Assembly: GCA_018241475.1 (NCBI GenBank) | Contig: JAFEDV010000449.1 | Coordinates: 1 to 33,170, forward strand | Reading direction: 5' to 3' | Source: Pseudomonadota bacterium | GTDB taxonomy: Bacteria; Pseudomonadota; Alphaproteobacteria; Caulobacterales; Aquidulcibacteraceae | DNA length: 33,170 bases | Shown here: piece by piece, positions 17,693 to 26,519 of the stretch | Numbering within the stretch: the stretch's first letter is position 1 | Layout of the letters: every line of letters begins with the position of its first letter | Made by a program: the position numbers and the translations under genes | The notes under the pieces: model-generated | The model's database searches: none | Seen by the model: only the letters and a program-made list of their open reading frames with translations | Told to the model about the DNA's origin: nothing

Positions 17693-18475
17693 TCAACTTC
17701 CTTTGAACTCCGCCTTCCGCTTTTGCAGGAACGCCGTGACGCCCTCGCGGAAATCCTCGGTGTGGCCGGCGGCGCGCTGCGCCTCGCGCTCGGCTTTCAA
17801 TTGCTCAGCCCACACCGCATCCTGCGAGGCCCAGCCGAGCTTGCGGATGAGGCCGAGGGTTTTGGTGGGGCCTTCGGCCAGTTCGTGCGCCAGCGCTCTG
17901 GCGGTCGCCATCAATTCCGCGTCCGGCACGCAGCGATTGATCAAGCCCCAGTCCAACGCCTTCGCCGCCGGCAGCCTTTCGCCAAGCAGCATCATCTCCA
18001 TGGCGCGGGCGCGGGTGACCATGCGCGGCAAGTGATAGGTGGCGCTGCCGTCCGGCACCAAACCGATGCGGCGGAAGGCTTGCAGGAAGTAGGCGCTCTC
18101 GCCGGCGACGATCAAATCGGCCAGCAGCGCGAATGAACAGCCGATGCCGGCCGCCACCCCGTTCACTGCACTGATCCAGGGGATCGGCAGATCGCGCAGT
18201 TGCGTCACCAGCGGATTGAAATGGCTCTCGAGGCGCCCGCCGACGTCGATGCGTCCTTGCTCGTCCACATTGGTGCGGGGCGCATTGAGATTGGCGCCGG
18301 AGGAAAAGGCGCGGCCTTCGCCGGTTAGCAGGGCGCTGCGCGCCTCGGCGCCGGCGCGCGCAAAGGCGTTTGTCAGCTCCTCCGACATTTCGACGTCGAT
18401 CGCGTTCAGCGTCGCTGGATCCGACATCGTGATGATGGCGACATTGCCGTCGCGCTCAATCTTCACCTTCGCCAT
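17693..18475 (-). CDS. Enoyl-CoA hydratase/isomerase family protein, PaaG-like
   Basis: A 260-aa crotonase-fold protein acting on acyl-CoA thioesters. The oxyanion-hole segments are FSSGANLNAP (about residues 57-66) and NGVAAGIGCSFALLAD (about 105-120). The two catalytic glutamates of true enoyl-CoA hydratases are absent: the first aligns to Ser/Phe in GCSFAL and the second to Phe134 in QAFRRIG. Instead Asp142 is present in IGLVPDGSATYHLPR, the residue used by PaaG-type isomerases. So it is more likely an isomerase or another crotonase activity than a hydratase. No phenylacetate-pathway neighbours are present, so the substrate is unknown. It converges on the tfoX-like gene across a palindrome. 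Confidence 0.88.
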   Translation of the reverse strand: MAKVKIERDGNVAIITMSDPATLNAIDVEMSEELTNAFARAGAEARSALLTGEGRAFSSGANLNAPRTNVDEQGRIDVGGRLESHFNPLVTQLRDLPIPWISAVNGVAAGIGCSFALLADLIVAGESAYFLQAFRRIGLVPDGSATYHLPRMVTRARAMEMMLLGERLPAAKALDWGLINRCVPDAELMATARALAHELAEGPTKTLGLIRKLGWASQDAVWAEQLKAEREAQRAAGHTEDFREGVTAFLQKRKAEFKGS

Positions 18476-18554
18476 GCGCTATCTCCGCCTTGCGGCGGAC
18501 GTTAGCAGAATGCGCGCGCTGTTGGATGGGATTTGCGCATTGACGCTACGCTAG

Positions 18555-19637
18555 CTAGGCGACGTAAAGCACCGGCGTGGCGTCGGTGGTCACCTGATTG
18601 CGGCCGTTGCGTTTGGAGGCATAGAGGCAGGCGTCGGCGCGTTCGACGAGGCCTTGCGTCGTGTCGCCCGGCTGTAGGCGCGAAATGCCGACCGAGACCG
18701 TGACCTGGCCCAGGTCTTCGTTGGTTGAGCGCCGCCGCAGGCGCTTGGCCTGGATGGCGGCGCGCATCGTTTCCGCCATTTGCGCCGCCGCTCGCGCCGT
18801 CACGCGCGGCATGATTATCGCGAACTCTTCGCCTCCGTAACGCGAGACCAGATAGTCGGGCCGCGCATGCGCCTGCAGGGCGCTCGCAATGAAGCGCAGG
18901 ATTTGGTCGCCCGTGTGGTGGCCCCAGGTGTCGTTGAAACGCTTGAAGTGGTCGATGTCGCAGAGCACCAGGCACAGGTCGCTGCGTTGGGCGCGCGCTT
19001 CGTCGATGCGCATTTTCAAGGTCTCGTCGAACATGCGGCGGTTGGCGAGACCGGTGAGACTGTCGGTAAGCGATTCCATCCTCACGTTTTCGAGACTTGT
19101 GCGCAGCGTCTCTACTTCACGGCTGGATCGCCGTAGTTGTTCGTTCAGGGTCTGGTTGTGGTTGGCCATGTCCAGCGTGGCGGCGGCAAGGCTGGAGACG
19201 ATTTGACGAATTTGCTCGGGGCCCAGTCCGCGATTGAGGTCGGTGGCCGCGGTTTCAAGCTTCTTGCCGTAGGCGTCGTTCTTTTCCTCTGCTTGGCGCA
19301 GAAAGCCGAGCACTTCGTTCAGGTCCTTGGCAATCCGCTCACCCGCCAGCAGGATCTGTGCGGAAGCGCCCAGACCGCTGAAGAATCTTTCGTGGAGTTC
19401 GGCGTTGAATTCGGGGGTGAACCCTTCACCCGAGCCGATACGGGCGTCGATCGCTTCCCGCAATGCCTGGTGGCGCCCCAATCGATAGGCGAGCCACACT
19501 TCATAATTGGCGCTCGAAGGCGGGACGCCATGGAGGCGCATCAAATCGAGCGTCTCCTGCCCCACGGCTGATCCGCCCGGTCCTTGCAGCAGTGAGTCTT
19601 GCTCAATCACGCGCTCGCCCAGCCCCAGAATCTGCAA
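18555..19637 (-). CDS. GGDEF-domain diguanylate cyclase
   Basis: The 360-aa protein makes cyclic di-GMP, the second messenger that controls motility, adhesion and cell-cycle events. The C-terminal GGDEF domain (about residues 185-345) begins DSLTGLANRRMFDETL, has CDIDHFKRFNDTWGHHTGDQ and the active-site GGEEF at 268-272, so it should be catalytic. The product-inhibition site (R-x-x-D ending six residues before the first G) reads R-P-D-Y here: Arg259 is kept, but the Asp is one place early and Tyr262 occupies its position. The N-terminal half (1-180) is soluble and helical, with a likely coiled coil at about 160-190, and no recognised sensor domain. No signal peptide or membrane helix is visible. 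This layout resembles Caulobacter DgcB, but the identity is not proven. Confidence 0.92.
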   Translation of the reverse strand: MQILGLGERVIEQDSLLQGPGGSAVGQETLDLMRLHGVPPSSANYEVWLAYRLGRHQALREAIDARIGSGEGFTPEFNAELHERFFSGLGASAQILLAGERIAKDLNEVLGFLRQAEEKNDAYGKKLETAATDLNRGLGPEQIRQIVSSLAAATLDMANHNQTLNEQLRRSSREVETLRTSLENVRMESLTDSLTGLANRRMFDETLKMRIDEARAQRSDLCLVLCDIDHFKRFNDTWGHHTGDQILRFIASALQAHARPDYLVSRYGGEEFAIIMPRVTARAAAQMAETMRAAIQAKRLRRRSTNEDLGQVTVSVGISRLQPGDTTQGLVERADACLYASKRNGRNQVTTDATPVLYVA

Positions 19638-19770
19638 TCACATGGACGCTAGCGGCGGGGAGATGGACGAGTGGTAAACAGCCCTTCATGCCGCAGGGAA
19701 AAAGAATAATTGCCCTTACGCCGCGTCGGGGCGGTACTATCGTTTCGAGTCCGGTCCGGGAGCGCCCGCC

Positions 19771-21222
19771 ATGAACATGCCAGTCAATCCCTCTATCGAA
19801 GAAACCAAAGCCCGGATGCGCATCATCCTGGATGTGCAGAAGCGGGCGCAGACGCAAAAGGGCCCGCCAAGCGCGGCGGTGCGCAAGGAGCGCCTGACGC
19901 GGGCGATCGACATGGTGCTCACCCATAAGGATGAGTTGATCGCGGCCATCACCCAGGATTTCGGCGCGCGGTCGCCGGACTTGACGCTGTTTGCGGACAT
20001 CTCGGCTGCGGTAAGCCCGCTCAAGGGCGCACGTGCGGAGCTGGACCGCTGGATGAAGCCACAGAAACGCAAGGTGACGCCAGCGGCGCTCGGTCTTCTG
20101 GGGGCGAAGGCCGAGGTTCGCTATCAGCCCAAGGGCGTGGTGGGGGTGATCTCGCCGTGGAATTTTCCGCTGTCGCTGGCGATGGATGCGATTGCGGGGG
20201 CCTTCGCGGCGGGCAATCGCGTGATGCTGAAGCCTTCCGAATTCACGCCGTCGACTTCGGCGCTGATGGCGCAGATCATCGATCTCTATTTCGACGACGA
20301 CGAACTTGCCGTGATCCTTGGCGGCCCTGAAGTGGGCGCGGCGTTTGCGGGCCTGCCTTTCGACCACCTCATCTTCACCGGGGCAACTTCGGTCGGCCGT
20401 CACGTCATGCGCGCAGCCGCCGACAATCTGACGCCGGTGACGCTCGAACTGGGCGGCAAGTCGCCGGTCGTCATCGGCCGCAGCGCCGATCTGGCCAAGA
20501 CCGCGGCCCGCGTGATGAACGGCAAGACCATGAATGCGGGCCAGGTATGCTTGGCGCCGGACTATGTGCTGGCGCCCAAGGAGAACCTCGACGGCTTCGT
20601 CAAGGAGGTGCAATCGGCGACCAAGCGCATGTTCCCGACCATCAAGGACAATCGCGACTACACCTCGATGATCAACCAGCGTCATTACGATCGGGTGCGC
20701 GGCCTGATCGACGATGCGCGCACCAAGGGTGCGCAGGTGGTCGAGATCAATCCAGCCGGCGAAGATTTCAGCCAGCAGGAGCATCGCAAGATTCCGCCGA
20801 CGCTCATTTTGAACGCCACCAACGACATGAACGTTATGCAGGAGGAGATCTTCGGCCCGGTCATGCCGGTGATGACCTACACGTCGTTCGAAGACAGCAT
20901 CGCCGACGTGAACTCCCGTCCGCGGCCGCTGGCGCTCTATTACTTTGGAGAGGACGAGCACGAGGCCGAGGCGCTGCTCAACCGCACGCATTCCGGCGGC
21001 GTCACCATCAATGACGCGATCTTCCATTTCGCCATGGACGACCTGCCATTCGGGGGCGTCGGCCCCTCCGGCATGGGCGCCTATCACGGCCATCGCGGCT
21101 TCCTCGAATTTAGCCACGAGAAAGCGATTTATCGGCAGACGGCGAGCGAAATGATCGCGCTGCTGCGGCCGCCATACACCGACAGGTTCCGCAAACAGAT
21201 CAACGGTCAGCTGAAGCGCTGA
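19771..21222 (+). CDS. Coniferyl-aldehyde-dehydrogenase-like ALDH
   Basis: A 483-aa aldehyde dehydrogenase of the class 3-like group that bacteria often annotate as coniferyl aldehyde dehydrogenase (CalB). It oxidises aldehydes to acids with NAD(P). Seen: VVGVISPWNFPLSLAMDAI and LKPSEFTPSTS (cofactor-binding region), FTGATSVGRHVM, the general base Glu226 in LELGGKSPVVIG, the catalytic Cys260 in NAGQVCLAPDYVL, and EEIFGPVMPVMTY. There is no membrane anchor, unlike fatty-aldehyde dehydrogenases of the same class. True specificity for coniferyl aldehyde is uncertain because the family acts on many aldehydes. It is divergent from the diguanylate cyclase; the 133-nt gap has TTGCCC near 19710 and TACTAT near 19735, a weak candidate promoter with a 19-nt spacer. 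Confidence 0.9.
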   Translation: MNMPVNPSIEETKARMRIILDVQKRAQTQKGPPSAAVRKERLTRAIDMVLTHKDELIAAITQDFGARSPDLTLFADISAAVSPLKGARAELDRWMKPQKRKVTPAALGLLGAKAEVRYQPKGVVGVISPWNFPLSLAMDAIAGAFAAGNRVMLKPSEFTPSTSALMAQIIDLYFDDDELAVILGGPEVGAAFAGLPFDHLIFTGATSVGRHVMRAAADNLTPVTLELGGKSPVVIGRSADLAKTAARVMNGKTMNAGQVCLAPDYVLAPKENLDGFVKEVQSATKRMFPTIKDNRDYTSMINQRHYDRVRGLIDDARTKGAQVVEINPAGEDFSQQEHRKIPPTLILNATNDMNVMQEEIFGPVMPVMTYTSFEDSIADVNSRPRPLALYYFGEDEHEAEALLNRTHSGGVTINDAIFHFAMDDLPFGGVGPSGMGAYHGHRGFLEFSHEKAIYRQTASEMIALLRPPYTDRFRKQINGQLKR

Positions 21223-21270
21223 TTGCGCGGGATCAAGCCGGGGCCCGCAGTGCGCTCCGATGATGCCGGC

Positions 21271-21762
21271 ATGAACACCGAAACTGATCGCCCGGGCGGT
21301 GCGGTGCGGAGGGCGCAGCCGCTGCTGATGGCTGCGGCAGTGTATTTCTGCATGGTGTTCTTCGTCGGCGCGCTATTGGGGCCGTTGCGGGTGCTCTGGC
21401 TCGAGCCGTTCGCCGGACCCACCCTCGCGGTGCTCGTCGAGGCGCCGCTGCTGATCCTGGCCATGTCGTTCGCCGCCTCCTGGGCGCCCGCGTGGGCGCG
21501 GTTCGAGGGCGGCTCGTTGTCCTTCCTGGCCATGGGAATCCTGGCGCTGGTGCTGCAACAGGTCGCCGACCTCGCGGTCGGCTTTGGGCTGCGCGGCATG
21601 ACCTTCGATTCCCAGATTCGATATTTCGCCACGCCGCCCGGCTGGATCTACGCTCTTTGCCTCGTTGTCTTCGCCCTGATGCCGATGCTTGCCCATTGGC
21701 GGCGCAGGGCGCGGGCGCGCCGCGCCCAGCCGGAACCGCCTCGAGGCGGAACGGCGCCTTGA
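21271..21762 (+). CDS. Uncharacterised four-helix membrane protein
   Basis: I do not recognise a named family. The ATG at 21271 gives 163 aa and is preferred over the TTG at 21223, which would begin directly after the ALDH stop and add a non-hydrophobic leader. Four hydrophobic segments are visible: about residues 19-42 (LLMAAAVYFCMVFFVGALLG), 49-72, 80-106 and 122-142 (IYALCLVVFALMPML). A strongly basic, arginine-rich C-terminus follows (HWRRRARARRA), expected to be cytoplasmic. The gene lies between the ALDH and TPR-sulfotransferase genes with short gaps and may share their transcript. Nothing indicates a substrate. Confidence 0.72.
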   Translation: MNTETDRPGGAVRRAQPLLMAAAVYFCMVFFVGALLGPLRVLWLEPFAGPTLAVLVEAPLLILAMSFAASWAPAWARFEGGSLSFLAMGILALVLQQVADLAVGFGLRGMTFDSQIRYFATPPGWIYALCLVVFALMPMLAHWRRRARARRAQPEPPRGGTAP

Positions 21763-21780
21763 CGCCCGCCGGGCCGTGCT

Positions 21781-23781
21781 ATGGCGTGTGCGGTGATGGC
21801 CGATCCAACCACCAACCAACTCGAAGTCGCCCTCGCGCACGCCGAACGTCTGCTGGCGCGCGATCCCGCGCTCGCCATCGAACAGGCGGATGCGATCCTG
21901 GAAGCGGCGCCGCGGCATCCGAAAGCGGAACTGATCAAGGCGCGGGCGCTGCAATGGCAGGGCAAGCCCGAGGGCGCCGCCGCCATCCAGCGCTTGGCGC
22001 GCGAACAGCCGCGCTGGGCGGAAGCGCAATTCGAGCTGGGGCGGCTCCGCGCCGCCTCCGGCGACTTTGACCGCGCCATCGCTGCGTATCGCGATGCGCT
22101 CGATCTTCGCGACGACTTTCCCATCGCGTGGGGCGCGCTGGGCGATGCGCTCTATGCGACCGGCGCCTTGATTGAAGCCGACGACGCCTACGCCAACCAG
22201 ATTCGCACATCCACCAGCGAGCCGCGCCTGATGGCGGCGGCGCAGGCGCTTTGCGCCAACAAGCTCGCGCCCGCGGAGGCGCTGCTGCGCGAGCATCTGA
22301 AGGCGCAGCCGACAGATGTCGCGGCGATCCGGATGTTGGCCGAAGTCGGCGCGCGGCTCGGGCGCTATCGCGATTCCGAAAATCTGCTGACGCGCGCGAT
22401 CGAACTGGCGCCAAGCTTTGCGGCGGCGCGGCACAATCTGGCGCTGGTGCTGTTGCGGCAAGGCAAGATACTGGACTCGCTGCGCCAGATCGAAACGCTG
22501 CGCGACGCCGACCCCGACAATGCCCAATACCGCAATCTGCAGGCGGCGGCGTTGGCGCGGCTCGGAGACTTCGACAGCGCGCTGGCGCTCTATGCACAGG
22601 TGGTTCGTGAGCAGCCGCGCGAACCGCGCTTGTGGTTGAGTTACGGGCATGCGCTGAAAACGGCGGGCCGCACGGATGAGGCGATCAAGGCCTATCGCGA
22701 GGCGGCGAAACTCAATTCGGATTTCGGCGACGCCTATTGGAGCCTGGCCAACTTGAAGACCTTCCGCTTCGCGCCGGCAGAGATCGCGTCAATGCGCGCG
22801 GCGCTCACGCGTGAGCTGCGCGAGGACGATCGCTTCCACCTCCATTACGCTCTGGGCAAGGCGCTGGAGGACGCGGGCGACTACGAGCAGTCCTTCGCGC
22901 ACTACGCCGAAGGCGCCCGGCGCAGGCGCGCTTGCATAGACTACGATCCGGATGACACCAGCGATCAGGTGCGGCGTATCGAGGCGCTGTTCACGGCGGA
23001 CTTCCTGGCGGCGCGTCGTGGCATGGGCGCGCCGGCGCGCGACCCCATTTTCGTGATCGGGCTGCCACGCTCAGGTTCGACGCTGATCGAACAGATCCTG
23101 GCAAGCCATTCGATGATCGAGGGCACGACCGAATTGCCCGAGATCGGAACAATCGCGCGCGAGCTGGGCGAACGCAAGCTGCGCAGCCAGCCGAATAAGT
23201 ATCCCGAAGCGCTGGCCGAGCTTGACGCCGACCGGCTGCGGGCGCTGGGCGAACGCTATATCGAGCGGACGCGCGTTCAGCGCCGCACGCCGAAGCCGAT
23301 GTTCATCGACAAGATGCCGAACAATTGGCTGCACGCAGGGCTGATCATGCTGACGCTGCCCAACGCCAAGATCATCGATGCGCGGCGCGACCCGATGGCG
23401 ACCTGCTTTTCGGCGTTCAAGCAGCACTTCGCCCGAGGCCAGGCGTTCACCTACGACCTGGGCGAGCTCGGCCGCTACTACCGCGATTACGTGGGGTTGA
23501 TGGCGCACTTCGACGCGGTCGCGCCGGGCAGGATATACCGGGTTCAGTACGAGCGGCTCGTTGCGGATACGGAAGCGGAAGTCCGTCGCGTGCTGGAATA
23601 TTGCGGTGCACCATTCGAGCCGACTTGCCTCGAATTTTACGCGACGGAACGGGCGGTCCGGACGGCGTCTTCCGAGCAGGTGCGGCGGCCGATCTACCGC
23701 GAGGCGCTTGAGCAGTGGCGTCACTACGAGCCCTGGCTCGGGCCGTTGCGGGAAGCGCTGGGACCCGCCGTCACGGAATGA
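21781..23781 (+). CDS. TPR-repeat sulfotransferase family protein
   Basis: The 666-aa protein joins an N-terminal array of tetratricopeptide repeats (about residues 5-400, for example LARDPALAIEQADAILEAAP and ALKTAGRTDEAIKAYREAAK) to a C-terminal sulfotransferase domain. The 5'-phosphosulfate-binding loop is FVIGLPRSGSTLIEQ (PRSGST at 429-434) and the 3'-phosphate-binding region is IIDARRDPMATCFSAFKQ (from about 531), both resembling protein-tyrosine and heparan-type sulfotransferases that use PAPS. No signal peptide is seen, so it is probably cytoplasmic. This fusion is common in Caulobacterales and sphingomonads, but the acceptor is not known to me. A second ATG at 21796 is an equally plausible start. 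A TonB-dependent receptor gene follows 95 nt downstream. Confidence 0.9.
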   Translation: MACAVMADPTTNQLEVALAHAERLLARDPALAIEQADAILEAAPRHPKAELIKARALQWQGKPEGAAAIQRLAREQPRWAEAQFELGRLRAASGDFDRAIAAYRDALDLRDDFPIAWGALGDALYATGALIEADDAYANQIRTSTSEPRLMAAAQALCANKLAPAEALLREHLKAQPTDVAAIRMLAEVGARLGRYRDSENLLTRAIELAPSFAAARHNLALVLLRQGKILDSLRQIETLRDADPDNAQYRNLQAAALARLGDFDSALALYAQVVREQPREPRLWLSYGHALKTAGRTDEAIKAYREAAKLNSDFGDAYWSLANLKTFRFAPAEIASMRAALTRELREDDRFHLHYALGKALEDAGDYEQSFAHYAEGARRRRACIDYDPDDTSDQVRRIEALFTADFLAARRGMGAPARDPIFVIGLPRSGSTLIEQILASHSMIEGTTELPEIGTIARELGERKLRSQPNKYPEALAELDADRLRALGERYIERTRVQRRTPKPMFIDKMPNNWLHAGLIMLTLPNAKIIDARRDPMATCFSAFKQHFARGQAFTYDLGELGRYYRDYVGLMAHFDAVAPGRIYRVQYERLVADTEAEVRRVLEYCGAPFEPTCLEFYATERAVRTASSEQVRRPIYREALEQWRHYEPWLGPLREALGPAVTE

Positions 23782-23876
23782 TCCTTGTCAGTCGCGCACT
23801 GCGGTAATGGCGCAACAGTCAGCCGACCGAACCTCGTGTTAGTTCTAGGACAGAATCTGGACACGGGGGTGTTCCC

Positions 23877-26351
23877 ATGAGCGATCGCAAGGCGAAGTCG
23901 AAGGTCTCGGCCGGGACCTGGACGCCGCTGCTTCTGGCCACGACGATGCTGACCGGCGTGGCGGCGCCGGCCCTGGCGCAGAACAATACCAATAACGCCA
24001 ACGCCAACGCCTCATCGTCCAGCAACGACGAGATCATCGTCACGGCGACGAAGCGCTCGGAAAACATCCAGAACGTGCCGATGAGCATCCAGGCGATCGG
24101 TACGGAGCGGCTCGAGCAGCTGAACGTTCAAAGCTTCAACGACTATGCACAATTCCTGCCGAGCCTGACCTACCAATCGCTCGGCCCGGGTTTTGCCCGC
24201 ACCTTCATGCGCGGCGTCAACAGCGGCGACAACGGCAACCATTCGGGGCCGCTGCCGAGCGTCGGCGTCTATCTCGACGAACAGCCGATCACCACTATCA
24301 CTGGCGCGCTCGATCTGCATGTCTACGACATTGCCCGGGTTGAATCGCTGGCTGGCCCACAGGGCACGCTCTACGGCGCAAGCTCGCTCGCCGGCACTGT
24401 GCGCATCATCACCAACCGGCCCGATCCCAGCAGCTATTCCGCGGCTTTGAGCGTGGAAGGCAACGCGGTCGACAATGGCGGCGCCGGCGGCGTCGTCGAA
24501 GGCTACATGAACATTCCGCTCGCTCCCAATGCGGCCATCCGGCTGGTCGGCTGGAAGGAGCATGACGGCGGCTATGTCGACAACGTGCATCGCACTATGA
24601 CGTATCCGACATGCGCGGCTGGTTTTGTGGGGGCTGTCTTCGTCGGCAATGACGGCACCTGCACAGTCGACAACGCCGGCCGCGTCGAGAACAACTACAA
24701 CACGACCGACACTTATGGCGCGCGCATGGCGCTGCGCGTCGATCTCAACGATAACTGGACGATTACGCCGCAATTGATGGCGCAAGATCAGCGGACGGCC
24801 GGGGTATTCGCGTACGACCCGCGGATCGGCGATTTGCAGGTCGCGCATTTCCTTCCGGAGAGCAATCACGACAACTGGTATCAGGCGTCACTGACGATCA
24901 ATGGCCGCATCGCCAATCTGGACCTTACCTACGCAGGCGCATTCATGCGCCGCGCCGTCACTTCGCAATCGGACTACACCGACTATTCGTACTTCTATGA
25001 CTCTGTGGCGGGCTATTACATCTACAACGACAATGGCACGCTCCTTCATAATCCTTCCCAAGGCATCTTAGGGCGCGATCGCTACACAAAGGAGAGCCAT
25101 GAGCTTCGCATCGCGTCTCCGGAGCAAGATCGCTTCCGCTTCATAGCGGGCCTGTTTTATCAGCGGCAGATTCACAATATCGAGCAGCGCTACGTCATCG
25201 ACGGCATGTTCGACAATTGGGAAGTGCATGGTTGGCCCGATACGATCTGGCTGACCGAGCAGCAGCGGATCGATCGCGACTGGGCGGCCTACGGGCAGGC
25301 CTCGTTTGACATCACACCGCAACTTACGGCAACCGGCGGCATTCGTTTCTTCAAGTCGCACAACACCCTGTTCGGGTTCTTCGGCTACGGATCGGGCTTC
25401 AGCGGTCAAACCGGCGAAGCGGCGTGCTTTGGCGGGTCGATCAACACGTCGCCGCCGTTCCCGAACTTCTTGAACTATCATTTCCACGGCGCGCCGTGCG
25501 TCGACCTCGATCGCGGCATCGAGGAAAGCGGCAACACCTGGAGCACCAATCTCACCTATCACCTCAACCCGGACATGATGGTGTACGGCACCATATCGAC
25601 CGGCTTCCGTCCCGGGGGCGTGAACCGGCGCATCTTCCAGCAGGCGCTGTTCAATTCGGACACTTTGACGAACTACGAGTTGGGCCTCAAATCATCGTGG
25701 GATCAAAACCGCTTGCGGTTGAACCTCGCGGTCTTCGAGGAGGATTGGCACAACTTCCAATTCTCGTTCCTCGGGGCCAACGGCCTCACCGAGGTTCGCA
25801 ATGCCGGGGATGCGCGCATTCGCGGCGTCGAGGGCGACCTCACTTGGCGGCCCTTTGAAGGCTTCACGCTTTCGGCGGCGGCGAGCTATCTCTGGCAACT
25901 CGAACTCTTGCAGAATTACTGCGCGCTGTTGCCGGACGGCAGCCAGACAACCACCTGTTCCGGGGCCGATTTGCTGGCGCCTGCAGGTTCGCGTCTGCCC
26001 GTTACGCCGCATTTGAAGGCCGATCTCACGGCGCGGCAGGAATTCCAGCTTATGAATTGGGATTCCTATTGGCAGATCGCCATGGTGCATCAAGGCAGCG
26101 CACCGCAGGATATGCGAACGGTCGAGAGCGCCATCATCGGCGAGCTACCCGCTTATACGTCGTTCGATCTCTCGGCCGGCATTCAGTTTCCGCTATTCGA
26201 TGTCGACTTCTTCATCCGTAATGTCACCGACGAACGTGGTGAACTCTATCGTTATACGGAATGCCAAGTCGCGAATTGCGGGACGCAACACTTCTACATC
26301 GTGCCGATCCAGCCGCGGACGTTCGCAGTGAGGCTGAGCCGGCAGTTCTAA
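23877..26351 (+). CDS. TonB-dependent outer-membrane receptor
   Basis: An 824-aa outer-membrane active transporter. It has a Sec signal peptide (residues 1-34, hydrophobic core TPLLLATTMLTGVAA, cleavage after PALA). An asparagine/serine-rich linker follows, then a TonB-box-like DEIIVTATKR at 51-60. The plug domain (about 60-180) contains NVPMSIQAIG, FMRGVNSGD, GVYLDEQP and QGTLYGASSLAGTVRIIT. The barrel fills the rest and ends in aromatic RTFAVRLSRQF, the C-terminal Phe expected for BAM insertion. The plug resembles the large sphingomonad/Caulobacter group often annotated as FyuA- or pesticin-receptor-like, whose ligands (siderophores, plant compounds, glycans) are mostly unknown. No siderophore, TonB/ExbB or FecR genes are nearby, so the ligand cannot be inferred. 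Confidence 0.96.
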   Translation: MSDRKAKSKVSAGTWTPLLLATTMLTGVAAPALAQNNTNNANANASSSSNDEIIVTATKRSENIQNVPMSIQAIGTERLEQLNVQSFNDYAQFLPSLTYQSLGPGFARTFMRGVNSGDNGNHSGPLPSVGVYLDEQPITTITGALDLHVYDIARVESLAGPQGTLYGASSLAGTVRIITNRPDPSSYSAALSVEGNAVDNGGAGGVVEGYMNIPLAPNAAIRLVGWKEHDGGYVDNVHRTMTYPTCAAGFVGAVFVGNDGTCTVDNAGRVENNYNTTDTYGARMALRVDLNDNWTITPQLMAQDQRTAGVFAYDPRIGDLQVAHFLPESNHDNWYQASLTINGRIANLDLTYAGAFMRRAVTSQSDYTDYSYFYDSVAGYYIYNDNGTLLHNPSQGILGRDRYTKESHELRIASPEQDRFRFIAGLFYQRQIHNIEQRYVIDGMFDNWEVHGWPDTIWLTEQQRIDRDWAAYGQASFDITPQLTATGGIRFFKSHNTLFGFFGYGSGFSGQTGEAACFGGSINTSPPFPNFLNYHFHGAPCVDLDRGIEESGNTWSTNLTYHLNPDMMVYGTISTGFRPGGVNRRIFQQALFNSDTLTNYELGLKSSWDQNRLRLNLAVFEEDWHNFQFSFLGANGLTEVRNAGDARIRGVEGDLTWRPFEGFTLSAAASYLWQLELLQNYCALLPDGSQTTTCSGADLLAPAGSRLPVTPHLKADLTARQEFQLMNWDSYWQIAMVHQGSAPQDMRTVESAIIGELPAYTSFDLSAGIQFPLFDVDFFIRNVTDERGELYRYTECQVANCGTQHFYIVPIQPRTFAVRLSRQF

Positions 26352-26358
26352 CAGGAGC

Positions 26359-26380
26359 GGGGGCGGCCTCGCCCGCCCCC
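26359..26380 (+). terminator. Terminator-like hairpin after the TonB receptor gene
   Basis: GGGGGCGG at 26359-26366 pairs perfectly with CCGCCCCC at 26373-26380, loop CCTCGC, beginning 8 nt after the receptor stop and followed by TGTCTGT. The stem is very strong but the following tract is only moderately U-rich. Confidence 0.7.
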
Positions 26381-26415
26381 TGTCTGTGCGGGGCAACTTG
26401 CCTGCGTCGGCAAAC

Positions 26416-26434
26416 CGCGGGCGCGACGCCCGCG
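26416..26434 (+). other. GC-rich hairpin in the dapF leader
   Basis: CGCGGGCG (26416-26423), CGA, CGCCCGCG (26427-26434) forms a perfect 8-bp stem about 85 nt before the dapF start. It may be a second part of the terminator region or a leader structure for dapF. It is not a recognised riboswitch. Confidence 0.4.
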
Positions 26435-26519
26435 CTGGGTGGAGGCCCTGGCCGGGTTGGCGTGCGCCGATCCCTGGGAAGCGTGGCGCAAGCAGTCGGG
26501 CCAGCCTACATTCGCTGCG

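Noticed and set aside
19603-21117. Minus-strand open frame of 504 codons opposite the aldehyde dehydrogenase
   Set aside because: Shadow of a certain gene; the product is rich in His, Arg and Leu without any family motif.
26381-26519. Riboswitch or attenuator before dapF
   Set aside because: Only two simple GC hairpins are visible and no known riboswitch core or leader peptide can be seen.
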